A DNA stretch of 64,000 nt from Janthinobacterium sp. 64 (GCF_002813325.1 NZ_PHUG01000001.1:1674001-1738000); one strand, 5' to 3'; shown: positions 34,328 through 42,728, numbered from the stretch's first letter. Translations and numbers: made by a program. The notes: generated by a model from the sequence alone, not told the origin.

Positions 34328-36055
34328 TTAAAAGCGCGCGTTCAGTTCGATTTGCAGCGTGTCGATCGACAGCGCCGACCCGAACACTTCGCGGCTCGAC
34401 GTCCAGCGGCCGTTCAGCCAGGTATTCTTGTCGAGCGCATACGCACCGCCCAGGTAATAGCCGCGCGCATTCGTGCCGCCCAGGTGGAAGGTGGAATCGT
34501 TGTAGGCGTCAGGCAAGGCGTCCGGTTCGATGCGCTTGTAGCCGAGCAACACGTTCCAGTCGCCGCGCGCGGCCGGGCTGGCCTTGCCCAGGGTCGCCTG
34601 CAGCATGTAGGCATTGCCGCCGCTCCTGAAATCGGCTTGCGAGACGCCGCCCGTGCCGCCGAAGTTGTTCATGATGCCGCCCTTGGCGCGCGCCCACATG
34701 GCACTCTTGTCGTAGGCCATGTTGCGCACATAATCGCCTTCGATGCGCAAGTCCTGGCCGCCCGCCACCTTGCTGTCCCAGCGCGCATTGATATTGGCCA
34801 GACGGAATTTAGAGGCCAGACCGACGAATTGCGGCTGCGGCGTGTTCGCCGGATCGAGCGGGTTCAAGGCGATATTGCGCAGCAACATCAAGCTATTGCC
34901 CTTTTGCATGCTCGATGGACGCGACCAGTCCGTGCTGCAGCCATCGGCGCCCGCGTACAGCGCACACGGCTGCGAGTACTCTCCGCTGATGTTGCGGAAG
35001 TTGTAGTAGGCCAGGGCGCCGCGCAATTGGTGGTCGCTATTGATCTTCCACGAGGCGCCCACTTGCGCGCCCAGCAGCCACTTGTTTTCGCTGGCCATTT
35101 TTGCCTGGCTGCGGCTCGGTGCATTGTCGGACGAGTACTCGAGCGGAATGATGCCCAGGGTGCCGAAGACGGTGACGTCCTTGTTCGCGCCCACCGGTTG
35201 CTGCAGCTTGGCGGCGATGCCGTCGAAATTGAGTTCGCTGGAAAACAGTTCGTCGCCAGAGACGAATGGATTGTCGAAGCGGCCCGCCGTCAGTTTCAGC
35301 CAGGAAGCGGGCTGGTACGACAACCAGGCCTGGTCCAGCCAGATATTTTTCTTGCCCAGGCCGCCACCGAGGGTTTGCGTGGTCGACACGGGGCTGTCGT
35401 CGTTGCCGCTGGCCAGGCGGATACCCGCTTGCGTGTTGTCGGAAAGGTCGGCCAGGATGCCCAGGCGGGCACGCGCGCGCAGCAAGTGCTTGCGGTCTTC
35501 GCGCGTGTTCAGCAGCGCCGGCAGGGCCAGGTTGGTGTTCGCATTGACGTCGTAGCCGCTGCCGCTGTTGAGCGAGCGCCAGTCGATCTCGATATTGCTG
35601 TTGGCCATGTCGTAATAGCGCGATTCGTAGCGCGCGCGCACATCGCCTTCCAGACGGATGCGCTTGGTCCAGGCCGGCGTTTCATTCGGCGCCGCCCAGC
35701 CGCCCGCCTTGGCTTCGGCCAGCACTTGCCCCTTGATCTCGTCGCGGATCTGCTCGCGCACGGTGTGCGACAGATACGGCACGCGCACGTCGCCCGGCTG
35801 TACCTGCGCCAGGGCCGCCGGCGCGGCGGCCGGACGGGCTTGCGCTTCGCTCTGCGCTTGCGCCAGCAGCGCCTCGCCGGCATCCTTGTTGAGGGCGCCG
35901 CTCTGGATCAGGCCGCGGATCAGTTTGACCATGGTGCTGTCCGCCGGTGCTTGCGCTTGTGCTTGCACGGCGCCTGCCGCCACGCTCAGGGCCAGGGCAG
36001 CGAGCGCCAGCGGAAGGCGGCGCAGACGCTGTGGGGAGGTAAATAAGGAATTCAT
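34328..36055 (-). CDS. Putative outer-membrane porin
   Basis: 575 residues. A signal peptide (PLALAALALSVAAGAVQAQA) is followed by a short helical N-domain (MVKLIRGLIQSGALNKDAGEAL). A long beta-barrel follows with alternating hydrophobic strands and ends LQIELNARF, with the C-terminal Phe recognised by the BAM complex. The protein resembles the putative porins often placed next to ExbB/ExbD/TonB and filamentous haemagglutinin genes. It may feed a solute or act structurally in the system. It is 36 nt downstream of tonB. Substrate is unknown. Confidence 0.87.
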   Translation of the reverse strand: MNSLFTSPQRLRRLPLALAALALSVAAGAVQAQAQAPADSTMVKLIRGLIQSGALNKDAGEALLAQAQSEAQARPAAAPAALAQVQPGDVRVPYLSHTVREQIRDEIKGQVLAEAKAGGWAAPNETPAWTKRIRLEGDVRARYESRYYDMANSNIEIDWRSLNSGSGYDVNANTNLALPALLNTREDRKHLLRARARLGILADLSDNTQAGIRLASGNDDSPVSTTQTLGGGLGKKNIWLDQAWLSYQPASWLKLTAGRFDNPFVSGDELFSSELNFDGIAAKLQQPVGANKDVTVFGTLGIIPLEYSSDNAPSRSQAKMASENKWLLGAQVGASWKINSDHQLRGALAYYNFRNISGEYSQPCALYAGADGCSTDWSRPSSMQKGNSLMLLRNIALNPLDPANTPQPQFVGLASKFRLANINARWDSKVAGGQDLRIEGDYVRNMAYDKSAMWARAKGGIMNNFGGTGGVSQADFRSGGNAYMLQATLGKASPAARGDWNVLLGYKRIEPDALPDAYNDSTFHLGGTNARGYYLGGAYALDKNTWLNGRWTSSREVFGSALSIDTLQIELNARF

Positions 36056-36091
36056 CGCTTCTTTCGGTAAATGAGGAATTAGTTCATGCGC

Positions 36092-36808
36092 TTACGGGCG
36101 CCGACCTTTAATGGAAACGCGGGCCGGGAACCGCAGGGATGCCGGTGGCCGCTCGTCGGCGCGGAAATCGCGCACCATGGCCAGCACTTGCTCATCGGTC
36201 TGCGCATTGCCCGTGCCTTGCACCAGCTGCACCTTCGTCGTCTTGCCTTCCGCATCGAGCCACAGGTCGACGCGGATATCGCTAAACGCCAGCTGGCGCG
36301 TGCGCGGGTCGCGGGCGAACGCCATCTGCAGGGCATTGGCCACATAGCGGCCATACGATCCCGCGCCGAGTCCGCCGCCACCGCCGCCGCCCGTCATGCC
36401 GCCGCCGCGCCCGGCCTGGATGCCGAAGGCGTCGCTGCCGGCCTGCGCCGCACCATCGATGGTGACGGGGTCGCCCTTGTCCGGCGACGGGCTTTCCGGC
36501 GCGTCATCCATGGGCTTGTCGGCCGGCGTCGGTTCCGGTTCCGACACTTCCGGCACCACCTTGTCGGGCGTCGGTTCCGGCAGTTTTTCCGGTTCCGGCG
36601 GCGGCGGTGGTGGCGGCGGCAGCATCAGCATCGGCGGGGCCGCCACTTCGCGCTTGGTGGCGGCCGTGTCGGACAGCAAATACCAGACCAGCGCGGCCAG
36701 ACCAGCGGCCAGCAGCGCGCCGCCAGCCACGCCGCCCCAGCGGCGCCACCACTGCGCCGCGCCCGACGCTTCCGGGGCGGCCATCTTCATCATATCGTCA
36801 CGCTTCAC
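36092..36808 (-). CDS. tonB: TonB energy transducer
   Basis: 238 residues. A short cytoplasmic start, one membrane helix (about 26-45, GVAGGALLAAGLAALVWYLL), then a Pro/Glu-rich periplasmic spacer (LMLPPPPPPPPEPEK through about residue 125), a Gly-rich linker (GGGMTGGGGGGGLGAG), and a TonB-C domain (YGRYVANALQMAFARDPRTRQ ... DLWLDAEGKTTKVQLVQG). It would pass proton-motive energy from ExbB/ExbD to an outer-membrane partner. Gene order exbB-exbD-tonB is the standard module; the genes are 10-13 nt apart. Confidence 0.93.
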   Translation of the reverse strand: MKRDDMMKMAAPEASGAAQWWRRWGGVAGGALLAAGLAALVWYLLSDTAATKREVAAPPMLMLPPPPPPPPEPEKLPEPTPDKVVPEVSEPEPTPADKPMDDAPESPSPDKGDPVTIDGAAQAGSDAFGIQAGRGGGMTGGGGGGGLGAGSYGRYVANALQMAFARDPRTRQLAFSDIRVDLWLDAEGKTTKVQLVQGTGNAQTDEQVLAMVRDFRADERPPASLRFPARVSIKGRRP

Positions 36809-36818
36809 CTTGCGCTCC

Positions 36819-37229
36819 TCATGCCGGCTTGCCGGTCACCAGGCCCACCTGGTTCAGGTCGATCCGGCGCAGCAAGTCGAGCACTTCGACCACTTTCGCG
36901 TATTGCACGGCAGCATCGCCACGCACGATCACGGGAAAGTCGGGCGTCAGGGCCTTTTCCGTGCGCAAGCGCTCTTCCAGCTCGGGCAGGGTGACGGGAT
37001 AGGCATCGAGAAAGACCTGGCCCGCGTTGTCGATGGTGATGGCCTTGGTCTTCGGTTTTTCCAGCGCCATGGCCGAACTGGCCTTGGGCAGGTCGACCTT
37101 GATGCCGGGAATGCTGGCGTTGCTGGTCAGAATAAAAATCACCAGCACCACCAGCAGCACGTCGACGAAGGGCGTGATGTTGATGCCGCCGCTACGCTTG
37201 CGGGGGGTAAACTTGGCGGAGGTGGCCAT
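36819..37229 (-). CDS. exbD: ExbD biopolymer transport protein
   Basis: 136 residues. The cytoplasmic tail is followed by one membrane helix, residues 18-36, containing the proton-path aspartate (TPFVDVLLVVLVIF, Asp23) and a periplasmic domain (TKAITIDNAGQVFLDAYPVTLPELEERL). ATG at 37229 is preceded by GAGGGG; the frame is open upstream, inside exbB. With ExbB and TonB it forms the proton-driven motor. It lies 13 nt after exbB and 10 nt before tonB. Confidence 0.95.
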   Translation of the reverse strand: MATSAKFTPRKRSGGINITPFVDVLLVVLVIFILTSNASIPGIKVDLPKASSAMALEKPKTKAITIDNAGQVFLDAYPVTLPELEERLRTEKALTPDFPVIVRGDAAVQYAKVVEVLDLLRRIDLNQVGLVTGKPA

Positions 37230-37242
37230 GGTTATGTGCCCC

Positions 37243-39024
37243 TCACGCCTGTTGCAGCACGGGACGCATCTGGCGTCCGTCGCCCTGCTCTTCCGCCAGG
37301 CGCGTGGCGAATTCATCGACGAAGACGGCCATATCGGCGACGATGGCGTCCGAACGCGAAGACAGCCAGTTGTAGCCGAACAGCGCGGGAATCGCCACGC
37401 CCAGGCCGGCAGCCGTACACAGCAATGCTGCCGCCATGCCCGGCGCCACCGAGTTGATGTCCACGGCACCAGCCATGGCCGCCACGACGAACACCAGCAT
37501 GATGCCGATCACGGTGCCGAACAGGCCGACGTAGGGCGCGCCTTCGATGGTGGTCGAGAGCCAGATCATGCGTTTGGACATGCGTTCGCTTTCGCGCACC
37601 ATCACGCCATCCATGGCGGCGCGGATGGCGCCGATCGTCGCGTTCGAGACGGCGTTCAGGTCGTAGCCGCGGTCGTGGCGGCGGCGCATCTCGTCGATGG
37701 CCACGTCATACAAACGCCACAGCGAGGAATCGGTCTTCACGGAAGGGCTCAGCTTGCCGTTGCGCGCCAGGTGGTCGAGCGGCGCGCCGGCCGCTTCGTG
37801 GAAGGACTGCATGAATTGCGCATTCGCGCGCGCGATGGCGCCATAGCTGCGGCCCTTGCCGATCATGATGATCCACGACAAGACCATCATCAAGCCCAGC
37901 AGACCCACGACGATCCAGGCGTCGAGCGGCATGGCGGCGATGATGAAGCCGAAATGGCTTTTGCCCGCTTGCTGTTCATCGGCGCCAAACACGGCCAGGC
38001 GCGATTCGGAACCTTGCGAGACGGCGTCGGCCAGCAGCAGCGCATCGGGACGGGCCGTGCGCGACAGGCGCAGCTCGTCGATGGCGCCCGTGAAGTTGGC
38101 CAGCGTGGCGGCGCCGGAAGCGACCGGCGGCGCATCGGCGCCCACCGAGGCGGCCGTGGCGAACGCCGGCAGGGCCGTGGCCAGCGAGACGGCCGGACGG
38201 CCGCCCACGTACAGGGCCACGTTGGCTTTATCGGCTTTCACCGCCAGGTGCGACCATTGCGCCGCCTGGATCGGCTGGCCCGGCTTGCTGCGCTGGCCAT
38301 TCACCTGCACGAAGGGCACGCCCTGGTCGATTCCGATCAGCAATTCATTGGCGCCATCGCGGCGCGCATACAGCACTTGCTGCGCGCCCAGGCTGTCCGG
38401 GCGCACCCAGGCCGAGAAGGTGAATGGCGCGCCGGCGGCCAGCGCCAGCGAAGGCGAGGCGGGCAGCATCAGCGGCGCGCTGCCCAGGCGGGCGCCGGCG
38501 CCGATGACGGAACCGTCCAGCGACGGCACGGCCGTCTGGGCGTGGTTGCCGTAGGCGGTGCTGTCGCGCGAGGGCACGCCAGGCTCGGTGAAGTGGTACA
38601 CCAGGCTGTAGTCGGGATCGAACGTGCGCTGGCCATTGCCGGACGCGGGCGCCTTCGGATTGCCGTAGTACATCCACAGCTGCTGCGGCGTGCCGGCCGT
38701 CAGGGCCGGTACGTCGACCCAGATCAGGGCGATGCCCAGGAGCGGGTTGAACTGTTCGATCTGGTGGTTCAGCACCGTTTTATCGTCGCCCGCCACGAAG
38801 CGCAGGTCGGCGCCGTTGTCGCTGACGCCTTCGAAATTGAAATTACCCGAATGCAAGCGCAGCAGCACGGGAATGCGGCCGGGATCGCCGCCCACGGCGC
38901 CGGCCTTCGGGCCCGCGTCGACGGTGACGGGTTTGCGGTAAGCCCAGTCGGGCTGCCACCAGGCATGCGCCAGGCCGGGAACGAGCGTGCCCAGGATCGT
39001 GAGCAGGAATAATAAACGTTGCAT
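37243..39024 (-). CDS. exbB: DUF2341-LamG-ExbB fusion proton channel
   Basis: 593 residues, more than twice a normal ExbB. A signal peptide (1-21) precedes a DUF2341-type domain, about 24-145 (WWQPDWAYRKPVTVD, LWMYYGNPKAP). A LamG/concanavalin-like domain follows, about 150-335 (FTFSAWVRPDSLGAQQVLYARRD, FTGAIDELRLSRTARP). The MotA/TolQ/ExbB domain is at 365-593, with helices LDAWIVVGLLGLMMVLSWIIM, GLFGTVIGIMLVFVVAAMAGA and MAAALLCTAAGLGVAIPALFGY. The extension should lie in the periplasm and may sense or bind a polysaccharide or protein. It starts the TonB module, 56 nt after tpsB. Confidence 0.93.
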   Translation of the reverse strand: MQRLLFLLTILGTLVPGLAHAWWQPDWAYRKPVTVDAGPKAGAVGGDPGRIPVLLRLHSGNFNFEGVSDNGADLRFVAGDDKTVLNHQIEQFNPLLGIALIWVDVPALTAGTPQQLWMYYGNPKAPASGNGQRTFDPDYSLVYHFTEPGVPSRDSTAYGNHAQTAVPSLDGSVIGAGARLGSAPLMLPASPSLALAAGAPFTFSAWVRPDSLGAQQVLYARRDGANELLIGIDQGVPFVQVNGQRSKPGQPIQAAQWSHLAVKADKANVALYVGGRPAVSLATALPAFATAASVGADAPPVASGAATLANFTGAIDELRLSRTARPDALLLADAVSQGSESRLAVFGADEQQAGKSHFGFIIAAMPLDAWIVVGLLGLMMVLSWIIMIGKGRSYGAIARANAQFMQSFHEAAGAPLDHLARNGKLSPSVKTDSSLWRLYDVAIDEMRRRHDRGYDLNAVSNATIGAIRAAMDGVMVRESERMSKRMIWLSTTIEGAPYVGLFGTVIGIMLVFVVAAMAGAVDINSVAPGMAAALLCTAAGLGVAIPALFGYNWLSSRSDAIVADMAVFVDEFATRLAEEQGDGRQMRPVLQQA

Positions 39025-39080
39025 GACAGTGATTCTCCGAATTAAAGTCTAAAAAAGTGCAGTGCTGGTGAGCTGGCCCG

Positions 39081-40694
39081 TCAGTAGCTGGCCGACAGGT
39101 TGAAATTAATGCGGCGCACGTGTTTGTGCGTGCGCGGGCCATCGCGCAGCGGATACGCAAAGTCGATGCGGCCATTCAGGTAGCGCAGGAACTGAAAGCT
39201 GCTGCCCACGCCCACCGAGGCCAGGCCGAACAGGTCTTTCTGTTCCACCAACGGGTCGCGCAGGCGCAGGCGCGCGCCATCGGCAAACGCGTACAAACGC
39301 CAGTTTTCCAGGCGGCTGAAATACGTCAGCTGGGGCGTGCGCCATTCGACCGTGCCGGACACGCCGTAGTCGCCCGTCGCTTCGGCCGACAGATAGCCGC
39401 GCACGGAATTGGCGCCGCCGGCGGCCATCTGCTCGCCCGACACCAGCGCCGCGTCGGCCAGTTGGCCGGCCAGCTTGCCGTACAGCTGCGCGCCGCTGCC
39501 CAGGGTGGTGGTGGCGTTGGCGTCGCCTTTCAGGACGAGGAAGCTGGGCGAGGCCTTGTAGCGCTTGTTGTCGTAGGCGGCGCTGTCGCTGCCATAGCCG
39601 AATGAAGCGCGCGTGCCGGCCACCAGCGACAGGCCCAGGCCGTAGGTCGCCGCCTCCGTCTGCGCAAAGCCGTTATATGACACGCTGAGCGGCACGTATT
39701 TCAAGGGAACGCTGGAACCGGCGCCATTCAGTTTCAGCGCTTCCTGGTTATCCTTGAAATCGATGCCGGCGCTAAAGCTGTGCCACCAGATGCCGCTGTT
39801 GGGCACCGTGTAATTGACTTTCATGCCCAGCGCATGGCCCTTGCCCAGCACGCTGGTGCCGCCCGTGCTGGCCACGTTGCTGTTCGACTGGTAGCCGGTC
39901 GCTTCCACGCTCCAGCCCTGCGTGCCGATCGGCGCCACGTACGAGGCGGACCACACCTTGGTCTGGTTCAGGTCGCCCGGCGTGCCGAAAAAGCTGATGG
40001 TGGCGCTATGGCCCAGTTGCCACAGGTTGTCGTGGCCGAGCGAGACGCTGCTGCGCAATTTCTTCGTGTCGGCGCTGTAATCGTTGTTCAAGCCGACGCT
40101 GGCGCGCCACGGGCTGCTGTCCTCGACTTTCAAGTCCACGTCCATGGTGCCGGGCAAGCTACCCTGCTTGACCAGCGGCATCACCTGGCGCTTGGGTCCC
40201 CGGTTCAGGGCCGTCAGTTCCACTTGCGCCTGGGTAAAGTCGGGCACCTTGCCTTCCGTCAGGGCCGGCACTTGCTGGCGCACGTCGAGCGGCGAGTTGT
40301 ATTGCGCGCCGACCACACGCAAGCGGCCCACCCTGGTTTCGCTCACCTGCAGCACCACCACGCCCTGCTCCACCTGCTGCTCGGGCAAATCGACGTAGAC
40401 GGACTGGTAGCCGCGCGCCTGGTAGGCAGCAACGAGGGCGTCGCGCGCCCCTTCCACGTCCTTCAGCGTGCGGCCCGGCCCCAGGAACGGCGTGACGGCC
40501 TCTTCGATGGCACGCGCATCGAGCACGGTATTGCCGCGCACCAGGTATTCCTCGATCGTTACTTGCCGTTCCGGCGCGGCCACGGGGGCGGCGTCCTGGG
40601 CGCGCGCCATGCCGGGCAGCGCCAGCATGGCCAGGCACAGCATCGTCAAGGCGGTTGCGGGCGCCTGCGGCGTGCCGTTACCTCGTTTCTTCAT
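39081..40694 (-). CDS. TpsB outer-membrane transporter, ShlB/FhaC family
   Basis: About 537 residues. A signal peptide ends near ARA-QDA. POTRA-type domains follow (VTIEEYLVRGNTVLDARAIEEAV, then VGRLRVVGAQYNSPLDVRQQVPALTEG). The C-terminal 16-stranded barrel carries the VRGYLSAEATGDYG motif of loop L6 and ends FNLSASY. TpsB proteins bind the TPS domain and carry the exoprotein through the outer membrane without ATP. It is the only such transporter in the window, so it probably exports the TpsA at 19606-30945. ATG 40694 is preferred over ATG 40703 because GGAAG is correctly spaced. It is the first gene of the locus. Confidence 0.94.
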   Translation of the reverse strand: MKKRGNGTPQAPATALTMLCLAMLALPGMARAQDAAPVAAPERQVTIEEYLVRGNTVLDARAIEEAVTPFLGPGRTLKDVEGARDALVAAYQARGYQSVYVDLPEQQVEQGVVVLQVSETRVGRLRVVGAQYNSPLDVRQQVPALTEGKVPDFTQAQVELTALNRGPKRQVMPLVKQGSLPGTMDVDLKVEDSSPWRASVGLNNDYSADTKKLRSSVSLGHDNLWQLGHSATISFFGTPGDLNQTKVWSASYVAPIGTQGWSVEATGYQSNSNVASTGGTSVLGKGHALGMKVNYTVPNSGIWWHSFSAGIDFKDNQEALKLNGAGSSVPLKYVPLSVSYNGFAQTEAATYGLGLSLVAGTRASFGYGSDSAAYDNKRYKASPSFLVLKGDANATTTLGSGAQLYGKLAGQLADAALVSGEQMAAGGANSVRGYLSAEATGDYGVSGTVEWRTPQLTYFSRLENWRLYAFADGARLRLRDPLVEQKDLFGLASVGVGSSFQFLRYLNGRIDFAYPLRDGPRTHKHVRRINFNLSASY

Positions 40695-40703
40695 CTCACG
40701 CAT

Positions 40704-41062
40704 CTTCCATTCACCTTAAAATCAAACGGTTACCCTACCCCGGTATTGCGGCACTGGGCCGGCGTATCTCGCAACGGCTATCGGTTACCGTACTGCCCTA
40801 CCTAGACGAGCAAGCTGTGTTGCGCCTGTCATATGTCATCAAATGTTCATAAATCTCCGGGCCAGGGCTGCCCAAGACGGAGTTGACCGGGTTTTGCTTC
40901 AGGATGGATGGGATGGGATACTGGCGCCGCTGGACGCACGCATGGGATGAGCGCGCAGGCGAGCCTTGGCACAGTTGGGCAGACTTGCCGGCGCAGCACA
41001 TGGGCGGCGACCGGCAAGCCGTATTGATGTCTGCGGCATGAAGAATGACGTAGCGTACAGGC
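40704..41062. other. Gene-free region upstream of tpsB
   Basis: About 360 nt between tpsB and the tRNA terminator. The minus strand should carry the promoter of the tpsB-exbB-exbD-tonB run. I find no convincing sigma-70 consensus or ECF-type promoter, no tRNA and no supported ORF. Confidence 0.5.
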
Positions 41063-41098
41063 AAAAAAATAGCCCACTCGAAAGTGGGCTATTTTTTT
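41063..41098 (-). terminator. Terminator of the tRNA-Gly/Cys array
   Basis: AGCCCACT and AGTGGGCT form a stem with the loop CGAA, flanked by A-runs on the left and T-runs on the right, so it can terminate in both directions. It sits 4 nt past the tRNA-Cys 3' end on the minus strand. Confidence 0.92.
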
Positions 41099-41102
41099 CA
41101 TC

Positions 41103-41176
41103 TGGAGGCGAGGACGGGAATCGAACCCGTCTAAACGGCTTTGCAGGCCGCTGCATAACCTCTTTGCTACCTCGCC
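41103..41176 (-). tRNA. tRNA-Cys (GCA)
   Basis: 74 nt including an encoded CCA. The acceptor GGCGAGG pairs with CCTCGCC; the anticodon loop contains TGCA with anticodon GCA, and the T-arm is GGGTTCGATTCCC. It is the last gene of the array, just before the terminator. Confidence 0.96.
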
Positions 41177-41218
41177 AGAGGAACTGCTTCGATGCGCCTT
41201 GCGGCCCACCTTGAAAAC

Positions 41219-41294
41219 TGGAGCGGGAGAAGAGTCTCGAACTCTCGACCTCAACCTTGGCAAGGTTGCGCTCTACCAACTGAGCTACTCCCGC
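41219..41294 (-). tRNA. tRNA-Gly (GCC), copy 5 in transcription order
   Basis: 76 nt with encoded CCA. Acceptor GCGGGAG/CTCCCGC, D-arm TAGCTCAGTTGGTAGAG, anticodon loop TTGCCAA, T-arm GAGTTCGAGACTC. It is identical to the other four copies and lies 42 nt upstream of tRNA-Cys. Confidence 0.97.
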
Positions 41295-41346
41295 ATTGGA
41301 GCTTGTTTACCGCCTGATCACGCCGCATGACTGCTTTGCAGCGGAT

Positions 41347-41372
41347 AAAAAAAGGAAGCCAGCTTAGCTTCC
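41347..41372 (-). terminator. Internal terminator-like hairpin in the tRNA array
   Basis: On the minus strand GGAAGC, a 7-nt loop and GCTTCC are followed directly by seven T. It lies between the fourth and fifth tRNA-Gly genes. It may partly end transcription, lowering tRNA-Cys and the last tRNA-Gly, or serve as an RNA-processing signal. Confidence 0.6.
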
Positions 41373-41383
41373 CTTTAGAATTC

Positions 41384-41459
41384 TGGAGCGGGAGAAGAGT
41401 CTCGAACTCTCGACCTCAACCTTGGCAAGGTTGCGCTCTACCAACTGAGCTACTCCCGC
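41384..41459 (-). tRNA. tRNA-Gly (GCC), copy 4
   Basis: 76 nt with encoded CCA, same sequence as the other array copies (anticodon GCC in the loop TTGCCAA). It is followed by the internal hairpin. Confidence 0.97.
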
Positions 41460-41514
41460 ATTGGAGCTTCTATTTTCTGCTACTGCCATCTTGCTGTACT
41501 GCTTCAGCTATCGC

Positions 41515-41590
41515 TGGAGCGGGAGAAGAGTCTCGAACTCTCGACCTCAACCTTGGCAAGGTTGCGCTCTACCAACTGAGCTACTCCCGC
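41515..41590 (-). tRNA. tRNA-Gly (GCC), copy 3
   Basis: 76 nt with encoded CCA, same sequence as the other array copies. The spacer to copy 4 is 55 nt and AT-rich, with no obvious own promoter. Confidence 0.97.
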
Positions 41591-41661
41591 ATACGAACCG
41601 CTATTTTACTGCTTTTTACTACCGTTTACCAGTGCCGCTTTACTGCTGATCCAGTGTTCAC

Positions 41662-41737
41662 TGGAGCGGGAGAAGAGTCTCGAACTCTCGACCTCAACCT
41701 TGGCAAGGTTGCGCTCTACCAACTGAGCTACTCCCGC
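41662..41737 (-). tRNA. tRNA-Gly (GCC), copy 2
   Basis: 76 nt with encoded CCA, same sequence as the other array copies. Spacers differ in sequence, so the copies are held identical while the spacers drift. Confidence 0.97.
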
Positions 41738-41829
41738 AGTGGACAACATTGTATCAGAAGCTCTACTACATCGCCAGTACTACTTTTTACTGCATTTGCT
41801 GTTTTTACCTATGACACGATCCAGAAAAC

Positions 41830-41905
41830 TGGAGCGGGAGAAGAGTCTCGAACTCTCGACCTCAACCTTGGCAAGGTTGCGCTCTACCAACTGAGCTACT
41901 CCCGC
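41830..41905 (-). tRNA. tRNA-Gly (GCC), copy 1
   Basis: 76 nt with encoded CCA, the first gene of the array. It starts about 20 nt after the -10 box of the promoter at 41926-41953. Confidence 0.97.
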
Positions 41906-41925
41906 GTCATCAACAACAGGCCAGC

Positions 41926-41953
41926 ATTATAGAGGGATTACAGGGGCTGTCAA
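41926..41953 (-). promoter_or_regulatory. Sigma-70 promoter of the tRNA array
   Basis: On the minus strand a perfect TTGACA (41953-41948) and a perfect TATAAT (41931-41926) are 16 nt apart, followed by a GC-containing discriminator. This is about as strong as sigma-70 promoters get and fits a stable-RNA operon. It starts after the pgsA stop. Confidence 0.92.
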
Positions 41954-42019
41954 CGGGCAATATCTGGTGTTTTGCAAAATATTCCAAAGAAAGCTGTTCA
42001 CTGCCTAATCCCTGTGCAA

Positions 42020-42604
42020 TTAATGGAGATTGCCGGCCTTTTCCTTGATCAAGGGCCATGCCAGGCGCAAGTAATAGAACATCGACCACACCGTCAGCAC
42101 GCAGGCGATCCACAGCAGCTTCTCGCCCCACACGTGGGTGTCGATCGCGCCGAAGATCACTTCGTGGTACAGCAGCAAGGGAATGGCCGTCATCTGCGCG
42201 GCCGTCTTGATCTTGCCGATCGAACTGACGGCCACCGATTTCGAGGCGCCGATCTGCGCCATCCATTCACGCAGCGCGGAAATGGTGATTTCGCGGCCGA
42301 TGATGATGAAGGCCAGCACGGCATTGACGCGGTCCAGCTGCACCAGCACCAGCAAGGCGCCCGCCACCATCAGCTTGTCGGCCACGGGATCGAGGAAGGC
42401 GCCGAAGGCCGAGGTCTGGTTCCAGCGCCGCGCGAGGAAGCCATCGAACCAGTCGGTGACGGCGGCTACGATAAAGACCAGCGTGGCAACCAGGTTCTGG
42501 TCGCCATGCAGCAGCATCGACGGCGGCAAATAAAACACGCCGACGACGAGCGGTATCAGGGCCACGCGCAGCCAGGTCAAGAGGATGGGAATATTAAAAG
42601 GCAT
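42020..42604 (-). CDS. pgsA: CDP-diacylglycerol-glycerol-3-phosphate phosphatidyltransferase
   Basis: 194 residues. This inner-membrane enzyme makes phosphatidylglycerol phosphate, the first step to phosphatidylglycerol and cardiolipin. The CDP-alcohol phosphotransferase motif is complete (the DWFDGFLARRWNQTSAFGAFLDPVADK segment with its D-G-A-R and G-x3-D-x3-D residues), and four to five hydrophobic helices follow (KLMVAGALLVLVQL, LLWIACVLTVWSMFYYLRLA). I start at ATG 42604 (MPFNIPILLTWLR), matching the family; the frame runs 17 codons further up. It is downstream of uvrC, as in many betaproteobacteria. Confidence 0.95.
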   Translation of the reverse strand: MPFNIPILLTWLRVALIPLVVGVFYLPPSMLLHGDQNLVATLVFIVAAVTDWFDGFLARRWNQTSAFGAFLDPVADKLMVAGALLVLVQLDRVNAVLAFIIIGREITISALREWMAQIGASKSVAVSSIGKIKTAAQMTAIPLLLYHEVIFGAIDTHVWGEKLLWIACVLTVWSMFYYLRLAWPLIKEKAGNLH

Positions 42605-42728
42605 AAGGGTGCAATCGGCCGACGGGTAAATTGAATATGAGAAAGCGTGAAGCAAGCGGCACTAGTCTACATGGCCCCGGGGTATTAGCCTAGTCCGGTT
42701 GCCGCAGCACCGGACCAGGCCCTATTCA

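Noticed and set aside
33437..36046. An 869-codon plus-strand frame over the porin and coiled-coil genes
   Set aside because: Antisense shadow; the minus-strand genes have signal peptides and barrel or coiled-coil patterns.
41219..41905. Regularly spaced 76-nt repeats resembling a CRISPR array
   Set aside because: The repeats are full tRNA-Gly(GCC) genes with cloverleaf and CCA, and the spacers vary from 55 to 92 nt.
41327..41932. A plus-strand frame with a four-fold repeated peptide (ESRTLDLNLGKVALYQLSYSR type)
   Set aside because: It is the antisense translation of repeated tRNA-Gly genes, not a repeat protein.
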